Of a stretch of 64,000 nucleotides of DNA, positions 37,121 through 49,330 are shown piece after piece. How positions within the stretch are numbered: position 1 is the first letter of the stretch; every line of letters begins with the position of its first letter. The notes below the pieces were generated by a model. The model ran no database searches. It saw only the letters and a program-made list of their open reading frames with translations, and was not told where the DNA came from. The translations under genes were made by a program, and so were the position numbers. The DNA is from Coenobita brevimanus (Eukaryota > Arthropoda > Malacostraca > Decapoda > Coenobitidae), in the NCBI GenBank assembly GCA_032717465.1, contig CM064732.1, positions 23,387,424 to 23,451,423 on the forward strand, given 5' to 3'.

Positions 37121-38649
37121 AAACGAGGGAGAAATACAAGAAAACCAAATCTGTGCGTGTAAGAACTTGGGTGACTAATATACTTGCCATAGTAATATAG
37201 GAAGCCTGGAAGGAACGCTGTTATTTCAGGGACATAATTAACCACTTTACTGTCATGACGTCCATTTCACTGAACTTGTGCTCACGCCATACGATATCTT
37301 TCAGCTTGAGAGAGGTTCGTCTAATTTCGAGGATTTCATATAGCCCAATAACCCATTTTACTCTTAGAGCGCTTATTTAAATTGATCTGGATGTAGCAAA
37401 AAAAAAAGAAAAAAAAAGAAAAAAAACGACATCGTAGCAGTGAAGAGGATAAACACTCCTTTGCTATGTTGTGTATTTCATTAGATTCATGCGACGTTAA
37501 GACCATTTGACTGAAATTTCATAGAGTAAAGTATGGCAGTCAGGGGGTTAATGAATGCAATATCTCTTCCCTCCAGTTCGAAAGTCTGATGCTGAAAACA
37601 TTTGTCTGAAGGCAGGAAGAATAAGAAACGTCATGGTAGTGAGATGAGTAAGGGGATTCTAGAAAAATATAATGTCTCAAGCACGTTTATAACCGAGTGG
37701 GATATAACAGTATACGGTCTTTTGTGGCAGCACTCCCCCAACCAAAAGCCAACAGATAAAAGTGTGGAGGATTACCGTGCAAGCCAGAAAAAATCTTGCA
37801 AATTTTTATTGCTAGAAAAAGGCGTGGGTAAAACAATTCTAGTCTGTCGTAATCCATATACTCTATCGAATTGTAGGAGATACCGCCTGTATTTGGTGTG
37901 TGTGTGCGTGTGTGTGTGTGTAACACGTTCAGTTCGTTGATGTATTTTACTTTTAAGTCTTGCTACCTCCACCAAGATTCGTTGTTGTGAAGGAGTCACT
38001 GAAGGCTATATCTAACCTCTTTTGTCCAGAAAGTTTCTTCTGAGTGAGCTAAACAGAACCGTGCAGAGACACCGAAAAAAAAAAAAAAAAAAAATCTAGA
38101 TAGCAGCACCCACCTTTTGCTCATCCACGACCCCAGCACAAAGATGATCTTGCTTTGGACACACCCCAGATGCAACCTATATGCATCTCAAACATGGCCT
38201 AAACACTTTACCAATAAATCCATCTCTCAACCCCCCAATCTCCCATAGGTGTGGCGATTATAAATTTCTACTGTTGTATCTTGCAAGATTTCATCCTTCT
38301 AAATGGTACAGTGGCTTAGCCAATGAATGATTGACCGACTGATTGACTGACGGGTTTGTCGGCCTCTGTGTATAGGCACACACGGATATTTTTCACTAAA
38401 ATCAACTTTATATATTTCAGATTCCTTTTCATCATGTGCATCAGCGTTGCACGGCCTAGTATATTCAGGCAATTGCAATTTTTACTGTTGAAGTGTACTG
38501 ATACTTAGTTCTGAATATAAAACTCCATCGTATTTCAGGCGACTATGAATGCCGAAACTATTCCATAATTTTCACATTAACTTTATTCTGTTAGCATACA
38601 GTTCTGCTCCATTAGTTATCATCTTCATCACTGTGCTGACCGTATTCCA
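37121..38649. other. No gene seen
   Basis: Contains a GT array near 37898-37921 and A runs near 37400 and 38075. The 112-codon ORF at 37602-37940 ends in the GT array and shows no domain. Confidence 0.5.
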
Positions 38650-40039
38650 CTTCTCCCAAAAGTATGATGTGGGAAGGATGAATAAATCTGAAATGGGGAA
38701 AAGCAAGAACTAGAAGAAAAGCATAAGGCAATCTGGACCAGTTGAATAAGGGTTGTAAGAATGAAACAGGAAAAAAAATATGGGCGACTTTGTATGTGTA
38801 TGCCCTGACAAAGAATTTACTGATTACTGTGAAAGTTTTGGTTGTATATAGAAAAATCCCTGGAAAAGCCTTAGAGCAACAGTAGAGTGTCCCTGATTAG
38901 AGATATGAATGTAAAGAGGGGAATGCCAAAATACTGTAGATAGGACGGTTGGACGGTGAGGTGTACCCAATGGAGTGGACAGCAGTACTGGCTTGCTGGG
39001 AGTTTCTGAAGGGAAGATCATGACAGTAGTCATCCCCTTCTTCAGGCACACGGTGATTCACAATTACACATGGCGGGTGATAAAATGGATGGGAGACGAG
39101 TTAAGTAAATTTGAGGCAATGATTGCCTGTGTGTATATGATCGAATGAAAAAAAAAGATGTGCGCAGGGGTGTATAGAAGTCTGGGGAGTCGTATCACTT
39201 CATAGTAGTGTCAAAGACAGATGCGCAGAATTAAGTGACGTGAGGTAGAGGGAGACATGAAGAAGCAGTTGGTACAGAGTAGAAAGTGGAGAACAAGAGA
39301 GAAGTGGAATAGCGCCTCGGTCGAACTTATATGAAGGAAGTGGCAGATATGTGGAAGGTGTTCACAGAGAAATCGGTGCAGCATGTAAGGTAGTGCGTGG
39401 GGTGAGAAGACATAAGTGGATGATAGGTACAACGTGGTGGGATGGGGTGAAACGAACTGTGGAAGAGACAAAGAAACCACATAATGACTGGATGGGAATT
39501 CGAAGATTGGAATATGTGGAGAGACGGAAAACAGAGCTGTATGTTTAGAAGGGAAGAGAGGTAAAGAGATTATTAATAGAGAATATGAAGAGAATGGAGA
39601 AGTAGTTAGGAAAAAATGCGAGTGGAAGTTGCAGGGAGTGTAAGAACCTGTTTTGGAAAGAGGTTTGGAAAATAAGACTGTAATAATGAAACTAGAAGAG
39701 ACTAGAGAGATGAGGGAAAAATGGTAGAATGTTTGTGGAGAAAACAGTGCAAGTGATCAGATGAAGAGACCATTTTAGCAAGCTATTGAACGCAGAGAAC
39801 GAGATTGGTGCAAGTATAAGTAGTTATGGAATGGCTGGGAGAATAAAAGTGGCTAGAAGGTAAGACGAGATCAGCTGGATACAAGTTTGTAAGACACTGA
39901 AAAATACCAAAATGAGGGAGGGCACCGGAGATGGTGGAGTGTGTGGTGAAATGTTGAAATGCTCGGGTGAGACAGACTGAATGGATATGATGAATGTACA
40001 CAATGACCTGGGAGAAGGGCAGAGTTCTAGAGAAATCGT
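38650..40039 (+). pseudogene. LINE A, 5' part (endonuclease to start of RT), degenerate
   Basis: In shifting + strand frames I can read worn AP-endonuclease landmarks. These are VYAP/VYAL-D (near 38800), RDMN in place of GDMN (near 38904), and HNYTW for HKYTW (near 39052). A WWDGVKRTVEETKK...YNDW-type linker follows (39433-39500), then LFWKEVWKIR (near 39648), GTGDGGVCGEML for APGVDGVCAEML (39920-39950) and TWEKGRV (40005). The sequence then stops at the insertion of LINE B. The RT resumes at 45292. Many stops and frameshifts; dead. Confidence 0.65.
40029..40039 (+). repeat. Target-site duplication of LINE B, left copy
   Basis: AGAGAAATCGT, repeated exactly at 45292-45302 on the other side of the minus-strand LINE B plus its nested LTR element. 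Confidence 0.85.
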
Positions 40040-41498
40040 CTATCTACCTATTTATTTCCAGACGCCGTAATCCCGTGAGGGGTGGCTACAAACAAATCGC
40101 CTCCATGTCGCCCTGTCTTCCGCCATTTCACTGCCCTGCTACCATCTCACACCCCTCTCTCTCTCATATACCTCTCCACTCCATCTCTCCATCTCATCAT
40201 TGGCTCCCCCTGCCTCTCGCCCTCTCCACCTCATTCACATGCACGCTCATCAGTCATTCGCCCTCTATCCGCTCCACGTGGCCAAACCAGCTCAATGTAT
40301 TTCTCCTAACGCCTCTATCACATCCACATCCACACCACAATGCCCCTTTACTTTCCCATTTGTCAGTCTGTCTCTCCATATGACTCCACATGCTTCTCTC
40401 AAATAAGCCATTTCCGTATCACAATACTGCCATGCAATAACTTTTTCACTTTCATGCACACTTCCCTGTTTCATATCACTGCTTTCAAAGAACCAGAAAC
40501 CCTTATTCCTTGTAGTATCCTTTCAAGCACTTCACCCTCTAAACTTGCATCGTTACTCATCACACTACCCAAGTGCTTAAACGCACTCATATTTTCCATT
40601 TCCTCTTCGCCCAACCTCACTGTACATTCAGTGACTTCATTTCTCTCCAAGACCATAATTTTGCTCTTCCCTACATTCACCTTTAGATTGCGTTTCTTAC
40701 ACACTGTCCCAGACTCATTCACCAAGTCTTGCAGCTCCCCTTCGTCTTCACCTAACAACACAGTATCAACTGCAAACAACAGTAAAGGGAGTTTCCACAC
40801 ACTGCCCTTTCTCATTAGCGTCGCTCCAGCATCCACTGTCCTACCTTGTATCTCTTTTATAACGCCATCCATATTCAGATTTAACAGCCATGGAGGCATG
40901 ACACATCCCTGTTTCAATCCAACCTTCAAATAGAAAAATTCACTCACTTCACTGTCCACAGGCGCTGCAGCCTTAGCATGCTTTTCACGGCCATCAACAA
41001 CTTCCCATTTACTCCATATATTCTTAATACTTTCCACAATCCTTGTCTATCCACCCTGTCATATGCTTTCTCCAAATCCATGAAGGCCGCATACAGCCTC
41101 TTTCCCCTCTCTAGAAATTTTTCTACTAAAGACCTAAGAATGAATATCTGATCCACACAACCTCTTCCCTTCCTAAAACCTCCCTGTTCTTCTGCAACTA
41201 ATTCCTCTGTTATTTTCCTAACTCTGTCACTAAGTACCCTACCATATACTTCACCTATTACACCAAGAAGACATATGCCTGTATGATTTCCATACACTTC
41301 ATTTTATGCTTTTCCATTGTACAGGGGAATAATTATATGTACATGACTTCCAATTCTCCGGGACTTTACCTTTCGTCCAGGCCAATCTGCACATCTCCCA
41401 CATCCATTTTACTACTATATCTTCCCCATGCTTCAGTATTTCACCCACACTCCATCAACTCCTGGGGCTTTCTCCATTTTGACTTTCTTCATTGCCTC
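40040..41498 (-). pseudogene. LINE B reverse transcriptase, main part (minus strand)
   Basis: Two long minus-strand frames (40944-41297 and 40471-41037) encode a LINE RT. Starting at 41490 the order is KMEKAPGVDGV, GVIGEVYGRVLSDRVR, EEQGGFRKGRGCVDQIF, AFMDLEKAYDRVDR (motif A), GLKQGCVMPPWLLN, LLFAVDTVLLGEDE (catalytic FADD changed to FAVD), NLKVNVGKSKIM and HLGSVMSND. The C-terminus (EDRATWRRFVCSHPSRDYGVW) lies at about 40060-40130. The 3' tail is AAATAAATAGGTAGATAG at 40040-40058. Part of the frame between the motif A region and GLKQG is shifted. Same family as LINE A, judged from the shared C-terminal end. Clade within the CR1-like/RTE-X-like group is uncertain. Confidence 0.85.
41495..41498. 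repeat. Target-site duplication of the LTR element, left copy
   Basis: CCTC, repeated at 45034-45037 just outside the right LTR. Only 4 bases, but it sits exactly at both TG...CA boundaries. Confidence 0.7.
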
Positions 41499-42087
41499 TG
41501 TCATAAAGACTTTGTAGTTAATTGTAGAGAAGTATATTTTAGACTTGTGGTCGAGCGACTTTTATATCTTGTAGTAGTTTCCCCACCAGATGTCATGTAG
41601 TGACGGGAGAGGTAAAGAATAGTATGGGACTATTTTTATTTGTCTTGGAAATATTAAACAGGTATAATAGTATAAGTCCTGGGTAGCTACCTCCCTGTCT
41701 CGCTATCTCTCTCTCTCTCTGTTCTCAAGCTAATCTCCGTCTCGACCTCTCTCTAGGGTCGCTTGTCTCCTTCTGTCTAGCCTGTTCGGTGGCTAATCTA
41801 GGTCTGAGCTCTCTTTCCTAAATTCTCGTGTAGTAGGGTGTGTGTGTCACGTATCTTCCTCGTGGCAACAGAACTTTCTCACGAGAGGACTGCTGACAGC
41901 TAACTGAATCATCTCCTTACTGGCCGCTGTCGTCAGCTTTCCTCCGTGTAAGCGTTTAGCGCTGCTCGCTTCTCGCAAACACAACACCTTCTCATCATTT
42001 GACTTCCTGCTTCTATCTGTCTCTCTATCTATCTATTTATCTATCTATCTAGTATGATTTGCAATTATAATATGGAGACCTACCACA
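41499..42087. repeat. Left LTR
   Basis: 589 bp, from TGTCATAAAGACTTTGTA to GGAGACCTACCACA. Over its last ~530 bp it is almost identical to the right LTR: two or three substitutions near AGCG(A/G)CTT and TTCC(C/A)C-ACC, and one CT-unit difference in the CTCTCT tract. Confidence 0.88.
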
Positions 42088-44420
42088 TTGCTCTGCCGCG
42101 CAAAATGGCGTACCATCGACATTTAATAGTTATAATATATATTAATACATACTACATACACATTATAATGAACTTATAAGCTAATTAAGTGAAATACATA
42201 ATATTGTAAAGTAACATAATTGTATGAATATTGTATACATATATTATTCATAGTAAATAGTGATTATTCAGTAATATTACATTTAAACAAGTTGTATACA
42301 TATTTGAATAAATGCAATGGTTGTTGTATAACACTTGTAAGACGTGCATGTACAACAGACGTACGCATATAATTGTGCAATGGTAATACTGCTAGGTTAT
42401 ACATTACATATTTGAGTTATCACTTTAGTAATGTCTAATATTTCACCTAACTTGTATGATGATACTGGTAATATAGAATTGTGCTATAATTGTATGACTT
42501 ATAATATTGTACTAACATTGTGGTACTACATAATTGTAACATTTTATGAATTGTTACCAAATATTGTGTTAATGCATAATTGTGTTGGCCTTATAATTAT
42601 AGTTACATAAAAGTTACATCTTGTTAATTCAACTGTTTTGTCGTTACATAATTGTTACATATCGTTTGTAGGTACATAATTGTTGTTAAAGTTACATAAA
42701 AGTTACATCTTGTTAATGCAACTGTTACATAATTGGCAAAGTGTAACATAATGCAATCGTTTGTCGTTACATAATTATAATATGGAGTAACAATTGTAAT
42801 AACTGCAGTCCTAACATATGCTGCGGTCGATGATAGTGATGATGTGTCGTGCCACTTGTATGTGGAGACAACAATTTGCTTTTTTTTGTTTGTAGTTTAT
42901 GTGGTATTTTGGCTTATGTAGTAACACTTACACTTATTTTCATTTGTTTGTTATGTGATCTTACTTTATTTCTCTTTTTTCTGTTTTACTTTCCTTTCTT
43001 TCTTTCTTTCTTTTTTTTTTTTTTTTTTTTGTATGATTTTCTATAGTTTGTATCTCTTTGCTTGTGTACACTTTTTTCCATGTTGTTCATGGTTACATAA
43101 TTACTGGCTAATTTACTTGGGATACTTTTTTAAAGTTTAGTTTATATTGCACAGATACTACTGAAAATGATATTATATAGTCCCATATTTTGTTATTTTG
43201 TAAAAAAAAATATATATACATATATACAGTATTAACTATACACACTGACTTGTTCACCTGTACCTCTTGTGAGTAATATGTGTGTCAGCACTGTGTGGAA
43301 ATCATTGTCTTCACGATTGTGTTGAAGATGTTCACTCTTGCTAACGGCATTTGTGTTGGCCATTTTTTTTTTCTTCTCTAGGTTACCTTGTAACTTAATT
43401 TATATATTTCCACTAGGTAGCTTTAATTAATAAATGTTTAATACAGTTCTTTTAATTGCTCACTGAGTAACCGTGATTGTATATTTTCTTTATTACTTTG
43501 TAGATATAATTAATGTATAGTTGTATGTATGAAACACGTATTTTACGTAGGTATAAATGGTAACACTCGTTGGTAGTAAATAAATGTTATAATAGATGAA
43601 TGAATATATACAGTGTAGAATATTTATTGTTGGTGATTATTTAGTGTTTGAGTTATGCAGATAACTGAAGTAAGTATGTGTATTTAAACTGTAACTATAC
43701 AGCACGTTTTATATGTTTGTGCAGAAGCTTATTGTCTATCACTGTGTATTGTATAAATGAAGTAATTATGTAACTTACTAATTTTTACCGTGGTGGGAAA
43801 TGGTGTGAGTGGTGGTGCAGGTGGTGTGTTGACTGACGTGGCGTCTGTTCAGCAAGCACGCATGATGACCTCAACTTCCCACACTGGTAGCTGTGGTGAG
43901 TGAATGAGTAGCGATGAGTAACTTGAGTGAAGACGAGTGAGTAAGATGAGTTGTAAATCGTGTCTCACTCTTCGTTTGTTTGTTCCCTTTATTCTATGTG
44001 GAAGTTTTCTCTGTCCTTTTCTCTAGTGATTTATTCGTTGTGGGATGAAGACTGCCGCTACTTGTAGGTGCGTGTAGAAGATTATACAGACGACGTAGAG
44101 TTGTTAATTGTAGTTGATTGTAGATGGCTGTAGTTGATTGTAGATGGCTGTAGACTTTGTAGAACTGAAGCTAACCTTGTAGTCTCGGTTGCTTTTGTAG
44201 AAATTTGCTTTTAATTCGGAGACGATGTCCGCAGATTTGCTGGTTTGTCGTTAAGCTACTTGCAAGGCGTCGAGTGATCTCTTGACCTCTGCATCAGCGT
44301 AATGATCTGGGAGACGGAGGGGGCAGGAGCTGATATTGTTGGTTGTTGTCAATCTTGATATTTTGTAGGAATTTAATGTTGATTCGTAGACGAGGTTCGT
44401 ATACGTTCGCTGCTACCAAA
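42088..44420. other. Interior of the LTR element, non-coding
   Basis: AT-rich with repeated ACATAATTGT/GTTACATAA words (42120-42790), a TTTCTTTC/poly-T stretch (42990-43030), then a more complex zone including a short tandem repeat TAGTTGATTGTAGATGGCTG (about 44112-44154). The 65-codon ORF at 42849-43046 is low-complexity. Confidence 0.7.
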
Positions 44421-45033
44421 TGTCATAAAGACTTTGTATCATAAAGCAGCGACTTTGTATTTGCTTGTAGAGGCGTATATTTTAGACTTGTGGTCGAGCG
44501 GCTTTTATATCTTGTAGTAGTTTCCACTACCAGATGTCATGTAGTGACGGGAGAGGTAAAGAATAGTATGGGACTATTTTTATTTGTCTTGGAAATATTA
44601 AACAGGTATAATAGTATAAGTCCTGGGTAGCTACCTCCCTGTCTCGCTATCTCTCTCTCTCTCTCTGTTCTCAAGCTAATCTCCGTCTCGACCTCTCTCT
44701 AGGGTCGCTTGTCTCCTTCTGTCTAGCCTGTTCGGTGGCTAATCTAGGTCTGAGCTCTCTTTCCTAAATTCTCGTGTAGTAGGGTGTGTGTGTCACGTAT
44801 CTTCCTCGTGGCAACAGAACTTTCTCACGAGAGGACTGCTGACAGCTAACTGAATCATCTCCTTACTGGCCGCTGTCGTCAGCTTTCCTCCGTGTAAGCG
44901 TTTAGCGCTGCTCGCTTCTCGCAAACACAACACCTTCTCATCATTTGACTTCCTGCTTCTATCTGTCTCTCTATCTATCTATTTATCTATCTATCTAGTA
45001 TGATTTGCAATTATAATATGGAGACCTACCACA
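44421..45033. repeat. Right LTR
   Basis: 613 bp. It differs from the left LTR mainly by an extra ~22-base partial duplication (TCATAAAGCAGCGACTTTGTA) about 18 bases from its start. Confidence 0.88.
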
Positions 45034-45291
45034 CCTCCACAACTTCTGTATTACTGATTTCTTCTATCTTCTCACATCCCTCCTTCTCCCATCCATTCCT
45101 CAGCCACTTATACTCGCATTGCTTTAATTCTCTATGTTCAACAATTCATTAAAGTGTTCTTTCCATTTGTTCACTTTTTCTCCCTTCTCCACCAGTAGTC
45201 TACCAATTTTATTTTTCACTCCCCGACTAACTTCCTTAACACGGTGTCTAACTCTCTTTACATCTTTCCAGAAATATTTCTTACGATTTAC
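45034..45291 (-). pseudogene. LINE B, 5' end beyond the LTR insertion
   Basis: The minus strand from 45291 reads KKYFWKDVKRVRHRVKEVS, RGVKNKIGRLLVEKGEKVN and KWKEHFNELLN: the linker before the RT domain of the same LINE B whose RT lies at 40040-41498. It starts abruptly at the target-site duplication, so LINE B was 5'-truncated on insertion. Confidence 0.8.
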
Positions 45292-46593
45292 AGAGAAATC
45301 GTACCCAAGTTGAACTTGTTCGTTGTTCCCCTATACAAAATGAAAGCAAAAATAAATTAAAAGTGTGTGGCAAATTTTGGGGAGCTCGTCTTATCAGTGT
45401 AATTGGAAAGATATACAGTACATAGCAGGTTACTTGTCATCAACGTTAGGGGGAAAACGGAGACATTAGTTGGGGACGGGAGAATATGTTTTGCGAAGGA
45501 GAGGGTTATGAGCAGACATACGTTCTCAGATGTTTAGTAAATATATATATATGGAGGAGGCATGAGGCAAGAGTTAGATATGTAATGAGGAAGGTACTGT
45601 AATTGTGAATAGAAAGTGGGATTTCATTGAATGCTGTTTAGAGGATGTGTAAGAGTGCGTCGGTATGTATGGAGGATGAACCAAGTGAGCACTTGGATAT
45701 GAGTATTACTCTGATGCAGGGATGTATCATGTCTGTTCACTATTAACAAATAAGAGCAGTGAGTGCTGGAGTGCCCTGCGTGAGAGAGGGTAGGTTTGAA
45801 AACTGGCTGTACTGTTGTATGCAAGTGATACTGTATTGTTGAACGAAGATGACCGACAGTCCCAAGGGTTGCTTACTGAGCTTCGAAGTGTGTGTAAAAA
45901 AACGAAATAAAAAATGAAACTAGCACAAAGAAAGGCTGTAGTCTTTGAAAGCAATAAAGTTACAGAATGCAAGTGAGACTGAACCATCAGGAATTAGAGA
46001 ACGTGAGTGCCTTCAAAATTATAGGTAGTGTGATGAGTGAGGAAAGAAGTTAGGGGATGAGGCGTGTGAAAGGATACAAGAGAGAAAACAGGCTGCAGGT
46101 TCATTGAAAGCAATGGCGTAAAATAGGTATGTGAATATAGAAGTAAAGAAATCGCGCAGCATCCTCATTTTGGCTCATGGATGTGAAGTTTTGCCTCCAG
46201 AAAGGATACAAATCATAGGAGAGAGGAGTGGTAGTGAGTTATTTAAGAGAGCTCATTTGGAGTTATGTGGAGAGACAGGCAGACTAATAAGGAAAAGAAA
46301 GAGAGCTTTGTTATTTATATAAGTATGTTAGAAAGCATTAGGATAAGTAGCTAGAGATGATTTTGCCAAAGTGAAAAGACTAGATATTGAGAGACTAACA
46401 GCAAAAGTGTTTGTCAGTAAGGTGTAGAGGTTTAAGAGAAGGGGAAAACTGAGGACGAGGTGGAGATCCGGGATGTAGAGGTATATGATTCACAGGGCTT
46501 CAAGCTGCAGGGAGCGAGACCAGCCTGACGGCAAGGACAGGGTGATATGGAAGAGATTCGTCTGAGCCCACCACTTCCGGAATTCAGGCGTCT

Positions 46594-46595
<2 letters not shown>
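45292..46595 (+). pseudogene. LINE A, 3' part (RT to C-terminus), degenerate
   Basis: After the second copy of AGAGAAATCGT, the + strand reads VVPLYK (45325), then SVIGKIYS (45400), a GC-IMS piece for RQGCVMSP (about 45715), YASDTVLLNEDD for the FADD box (about 45820), VCKKTK...VVFESNKVTECK (45890-45975), LFKRAHLELCGETGR (46230-46275), RLDIERLTAKVF (about 46379), RRGKLRTRWRSG (about 46436) and a C-terminal DRVIWKRFV-AHHFRNSGVW (46540-46595). It ends directly in an AT array. Order and joining point show it is the continuation of 38650-40039. Confidence 0.75.

Positions 46596-46644
<49 letters not shown>
46596..46644. repeat. (AT)n microsatellite at LINE A 3' end
   Basis: About 24 AT units starting at the last coding triplets of LINE A. 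Confidence 0.95.
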
Positions 46645-46648
<4 letters not shown>

Positions 46649-46850
46649 ACGGTCTCCCGGCACTTGACACACTAACTTCAAAATGTGTTTCGAGGGTTTA
46701 CTTTGAGTAAAAAAGTACTATATCAACATGGAACCAATTTTCAACCGTAACGGAGCTACAGTTATCAATCACCTTATGTGAACTATGAGGGAGACCAGTT
46801 TCCCCCATTAAGTCAGTAATAATAGTAGTTTTGCAACGATTGGATATATA

Positions 46851-46895
<45 letters not shown>

Positions 46896-47420
46896 ACTCA
46901 GCTGGTATATCAGATTAATATCGAGTGATTTGGATCATTCATCCATTAACTGATCATCCAAGTTGTAGAAATTCTTATCTCCATTTCACCGTCTTAACTA
47001 TCCTTTCAAAGTATGTGTTTTGCCTTGCCTGGTATATAAAGAATCTTTCGTTGACTCTCGAGATAAATAAAGTGTGCAGCCCAGCCCTTGTCGTGTGTAC
47101 CTCCATTGTTTGTGTAGTTCGTATTTTCATTTCTTTCCTTCTTCAGTTCTTCTACAACAAATGTCTGCTTTCACAATTCACCATGCAATTCCTTTCTCAC
47201 AAAGTTAGCTGACACTTTTGCAAAATCATAGAACTTCTTAGCACACCTGAGCAAACATCCAGCACATTCTATATAAAAATCCATATTCATTCATTCTAAA
47301 TTAACTTAAGCTGTTACCTACTCTGTCATTTGCTCCCATTAATCTGGTGCTGCTTTGGTCTAAAGTATTCACTTAAATTATTTTACTGAAATAGATTTGA
47401 AAATTTTTCAAGACAATCTT
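46645..47420. other. No gene seen; (GT)n at 46854-46892
   Basis: AT-rich unique-looking DNA with one GT array. The 95-codon ORF at 46925-47212 shows no domain. Confidence 0.5.
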
Positions 47421-48309
47421 TACTGTGGAAGATGAGTAAATGAGTCTGTAGGAAATAAGATTAATATAGTGCTAAAGAGAGAGGTGAATGAGAAAAAAAA
47501 GAAAGGTTTGGTGCAGGATGTAGATGAAAGGCAGGGTAAGTAAAGATTGGTAGCGTAAGAGAGGAAAAATAAATTCGAGTGAAAGGAAAGGAAAATAGGA
47601 GGTTGTAGGAAATTACAAAATGCTGAGGCAGATAAGGTGTAAGAGAAATGAAAGAAAGTGCAAGCCAAAGCAGCTACAAATAAGGGAAAAAAAAAAAAAA
47701 AAGACTCGAGGAAGAAAAAACCGAGTGAGAAATGGAGGACGGAGAGGAGGGGAACTTGTGACTATAAGTGGGGAAATGAATTACATGTGAACAATGTGAA
47801 AGAGGAGCGAAAAGTGTGTAAAAGATGGTAGATGGAAATACGCAATCAGCAATATATGTTTTCGAATAGAGAAATGTGAGTGAGCAATTGAGGAGCGTGG
47901 GGAAAGGCAGAAGTGAGTAAAAAAAAAAAAATAGAAAGGACGAAGTGGATAAGAACATGTTTAGCAAAAAGCAAATGAGTAAGGAATGGAGGAGGGAAGG
48001 GAGGGGTGTGGCACAGTCTACAAATAATTAAGACCGTGCTAATCAAGAGAGGAGTGAATGGGGAATGGAGGATGGAGGGAAAGGTGTGATGTGGGGTAGT
48101 TTGGGATGCAAATGAGAAAGAAAATGTTAAAGAAGACAAACTGAATGAAGCATGGAGGAAGATGGGAGACGTGTGGGGTAGAATAGTACGCAAATAAGTA
48201 AATTGGTGTTCAGGAAGAAAGAACATGTGAAAAATGAAAACGTGAGTGAGGCAGGGGGTTTGGTGAATCATCATCATCATCATCATCCCGACCTGACGTG
48301 ATGTGACAC

Positions 48310-48354
<45 letters not shown>

Positions 48355-49330
48355 TAGTGAAGATATGCAAGAACATATTACAAGTATGAGAGATAAGAAT
48401 GAGAAACGGAAGAGAGAGATGTGACTCAATGTGGAGGTGTGTGTAGTAAAGTTTAGGAACACTGTGGATGAGAACTGAAGAAGTAAGGAAATGAAGTGGC
48501 ATACGATGGGATGCAAACGAGAGTGAGAGGGAACAAACTTGCTGAAGGAGTATGAAAGAGAAGAGATAAGTGGATAAAAATTAAGTGAATGGAGGAAGGC
48601 TATCCTGAGTTATAGAACGAGATTGAAATGAAAAAAAATAATGGAGAGAAAATGATGCTAAATGAAAATGAAACCAAAGAGAAATGAAAGTTGCATTCGA
48701 AATGCTAGAATGAAGTAAGAAATGAAATTTTACAAATTTTCTATGAGAAAAGGAGGAGGGAGAAATAAGTGAAAGGAGGAGAGAGAGGGAAGTGGGCAAA
48801 TAATGATAAAGGCGTTTTTTTTTTAATGAAAAATGAAGGTGAAAGGCAACTAAAGGAAGGAAGAGCAATGCAGTAAACTGTAAGTAGTATTTAAGACGAG
48901 GGTGGTGAGTGGGAAATGTAGGAGGGAGGGAGAAGTCGAGGCATATAATGATTTTTAAAATGATATTGAAAAGGGGTTCATGCAGAGAAAATTGGGCCAG
49001 AAAAGGAAAAATGAGAGAGAAGGAAGAATGAAATGAATGAGGAAGTGTTGAATAAGAAGTGAGTGAGAAATGGAGGAGAAAGAGTTGCTGCGCAGCGTTG
49101 GATGCAAATGAGAAGTAACGATCAAGAGGTTAGTAAAAAAAATAAAAACAAGAAAAACGCATGATATCAATAGGAAAGTGTTCAGCAAGAGAAAGAAGTG
49201 AAAGAACTGGAGAAACGAGTGAGAGAGTTGTGTAGTGTTGTGTAGCGTAGGATGAGATGCAAATAAGAGGGGCAGCCAGATTACAGAGGAAGGACAGCTG
49301 CCAGCCGCCCTATGGGAAGGGTAATCTGGA
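47421..49330. repeat. Purine-rich degenerate repeat zone with ATGCAAAT motifs
   Basis: The + strand is rich in G and A. A loose module of roughly 85-90 bases recurs: GAGTGAATG, then GAATGGAGGA, then GTGTGG-GTAG, then GGATGCAAATGAGA. It is clearest at 47970-48230 and again near 48470-48530, 49050-49115 and 49200-49275. Exact ATGCAAAT occurs at 48106, 49102 and 49257, with one-base variants at 48188 and 48511. A GA array lies at 48316-48351. Minus-strand ORFs are low-complexity. Confidence 0.5.

Larger units (their letters stand above)
41499..45033. mobile_element. Young non-coding LTR retrotransposon (LARD/TRIM-like)
   Basis: The element is 3535 bp with direct LTRs (41499-42087 and 44421-45033) that begin TGT and end ACA, flanked by CCTC duplications. 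The 2.33-kb interior has no ORF above about 65 codons and no gag, protease, RT or integrase motif. It is AT-rich with many ACATAATTGTTACAT-like words, then a more GC-rich 3' third (43790-44400). It must rely on proteins from another element. No convincing primer-binding site was found. The only polypurine tract near the 3' end (GGAGACGGAGGGGGCAGGAG, about 44311) lies about 90 bases from the LTR. Strand is undetermined for lack of coding sequence. Confidence 0.85.

Noticed and set aside
37602..37940. 112-codon ORF with a GVGKT-like stretch
   Set aside because: The GVGKTIL resemblance to a P-loop is isolated, the frame ends in a GT microsatellite, and no other NTPase motifs follow.
42849..43046. 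65-codon hydrophobic ORF inside the LTR element
   Set aside because: Low-complexity Phe/Leu run encoded by a TTTC/poly-T stretch; not a plausible env or gag remnant.
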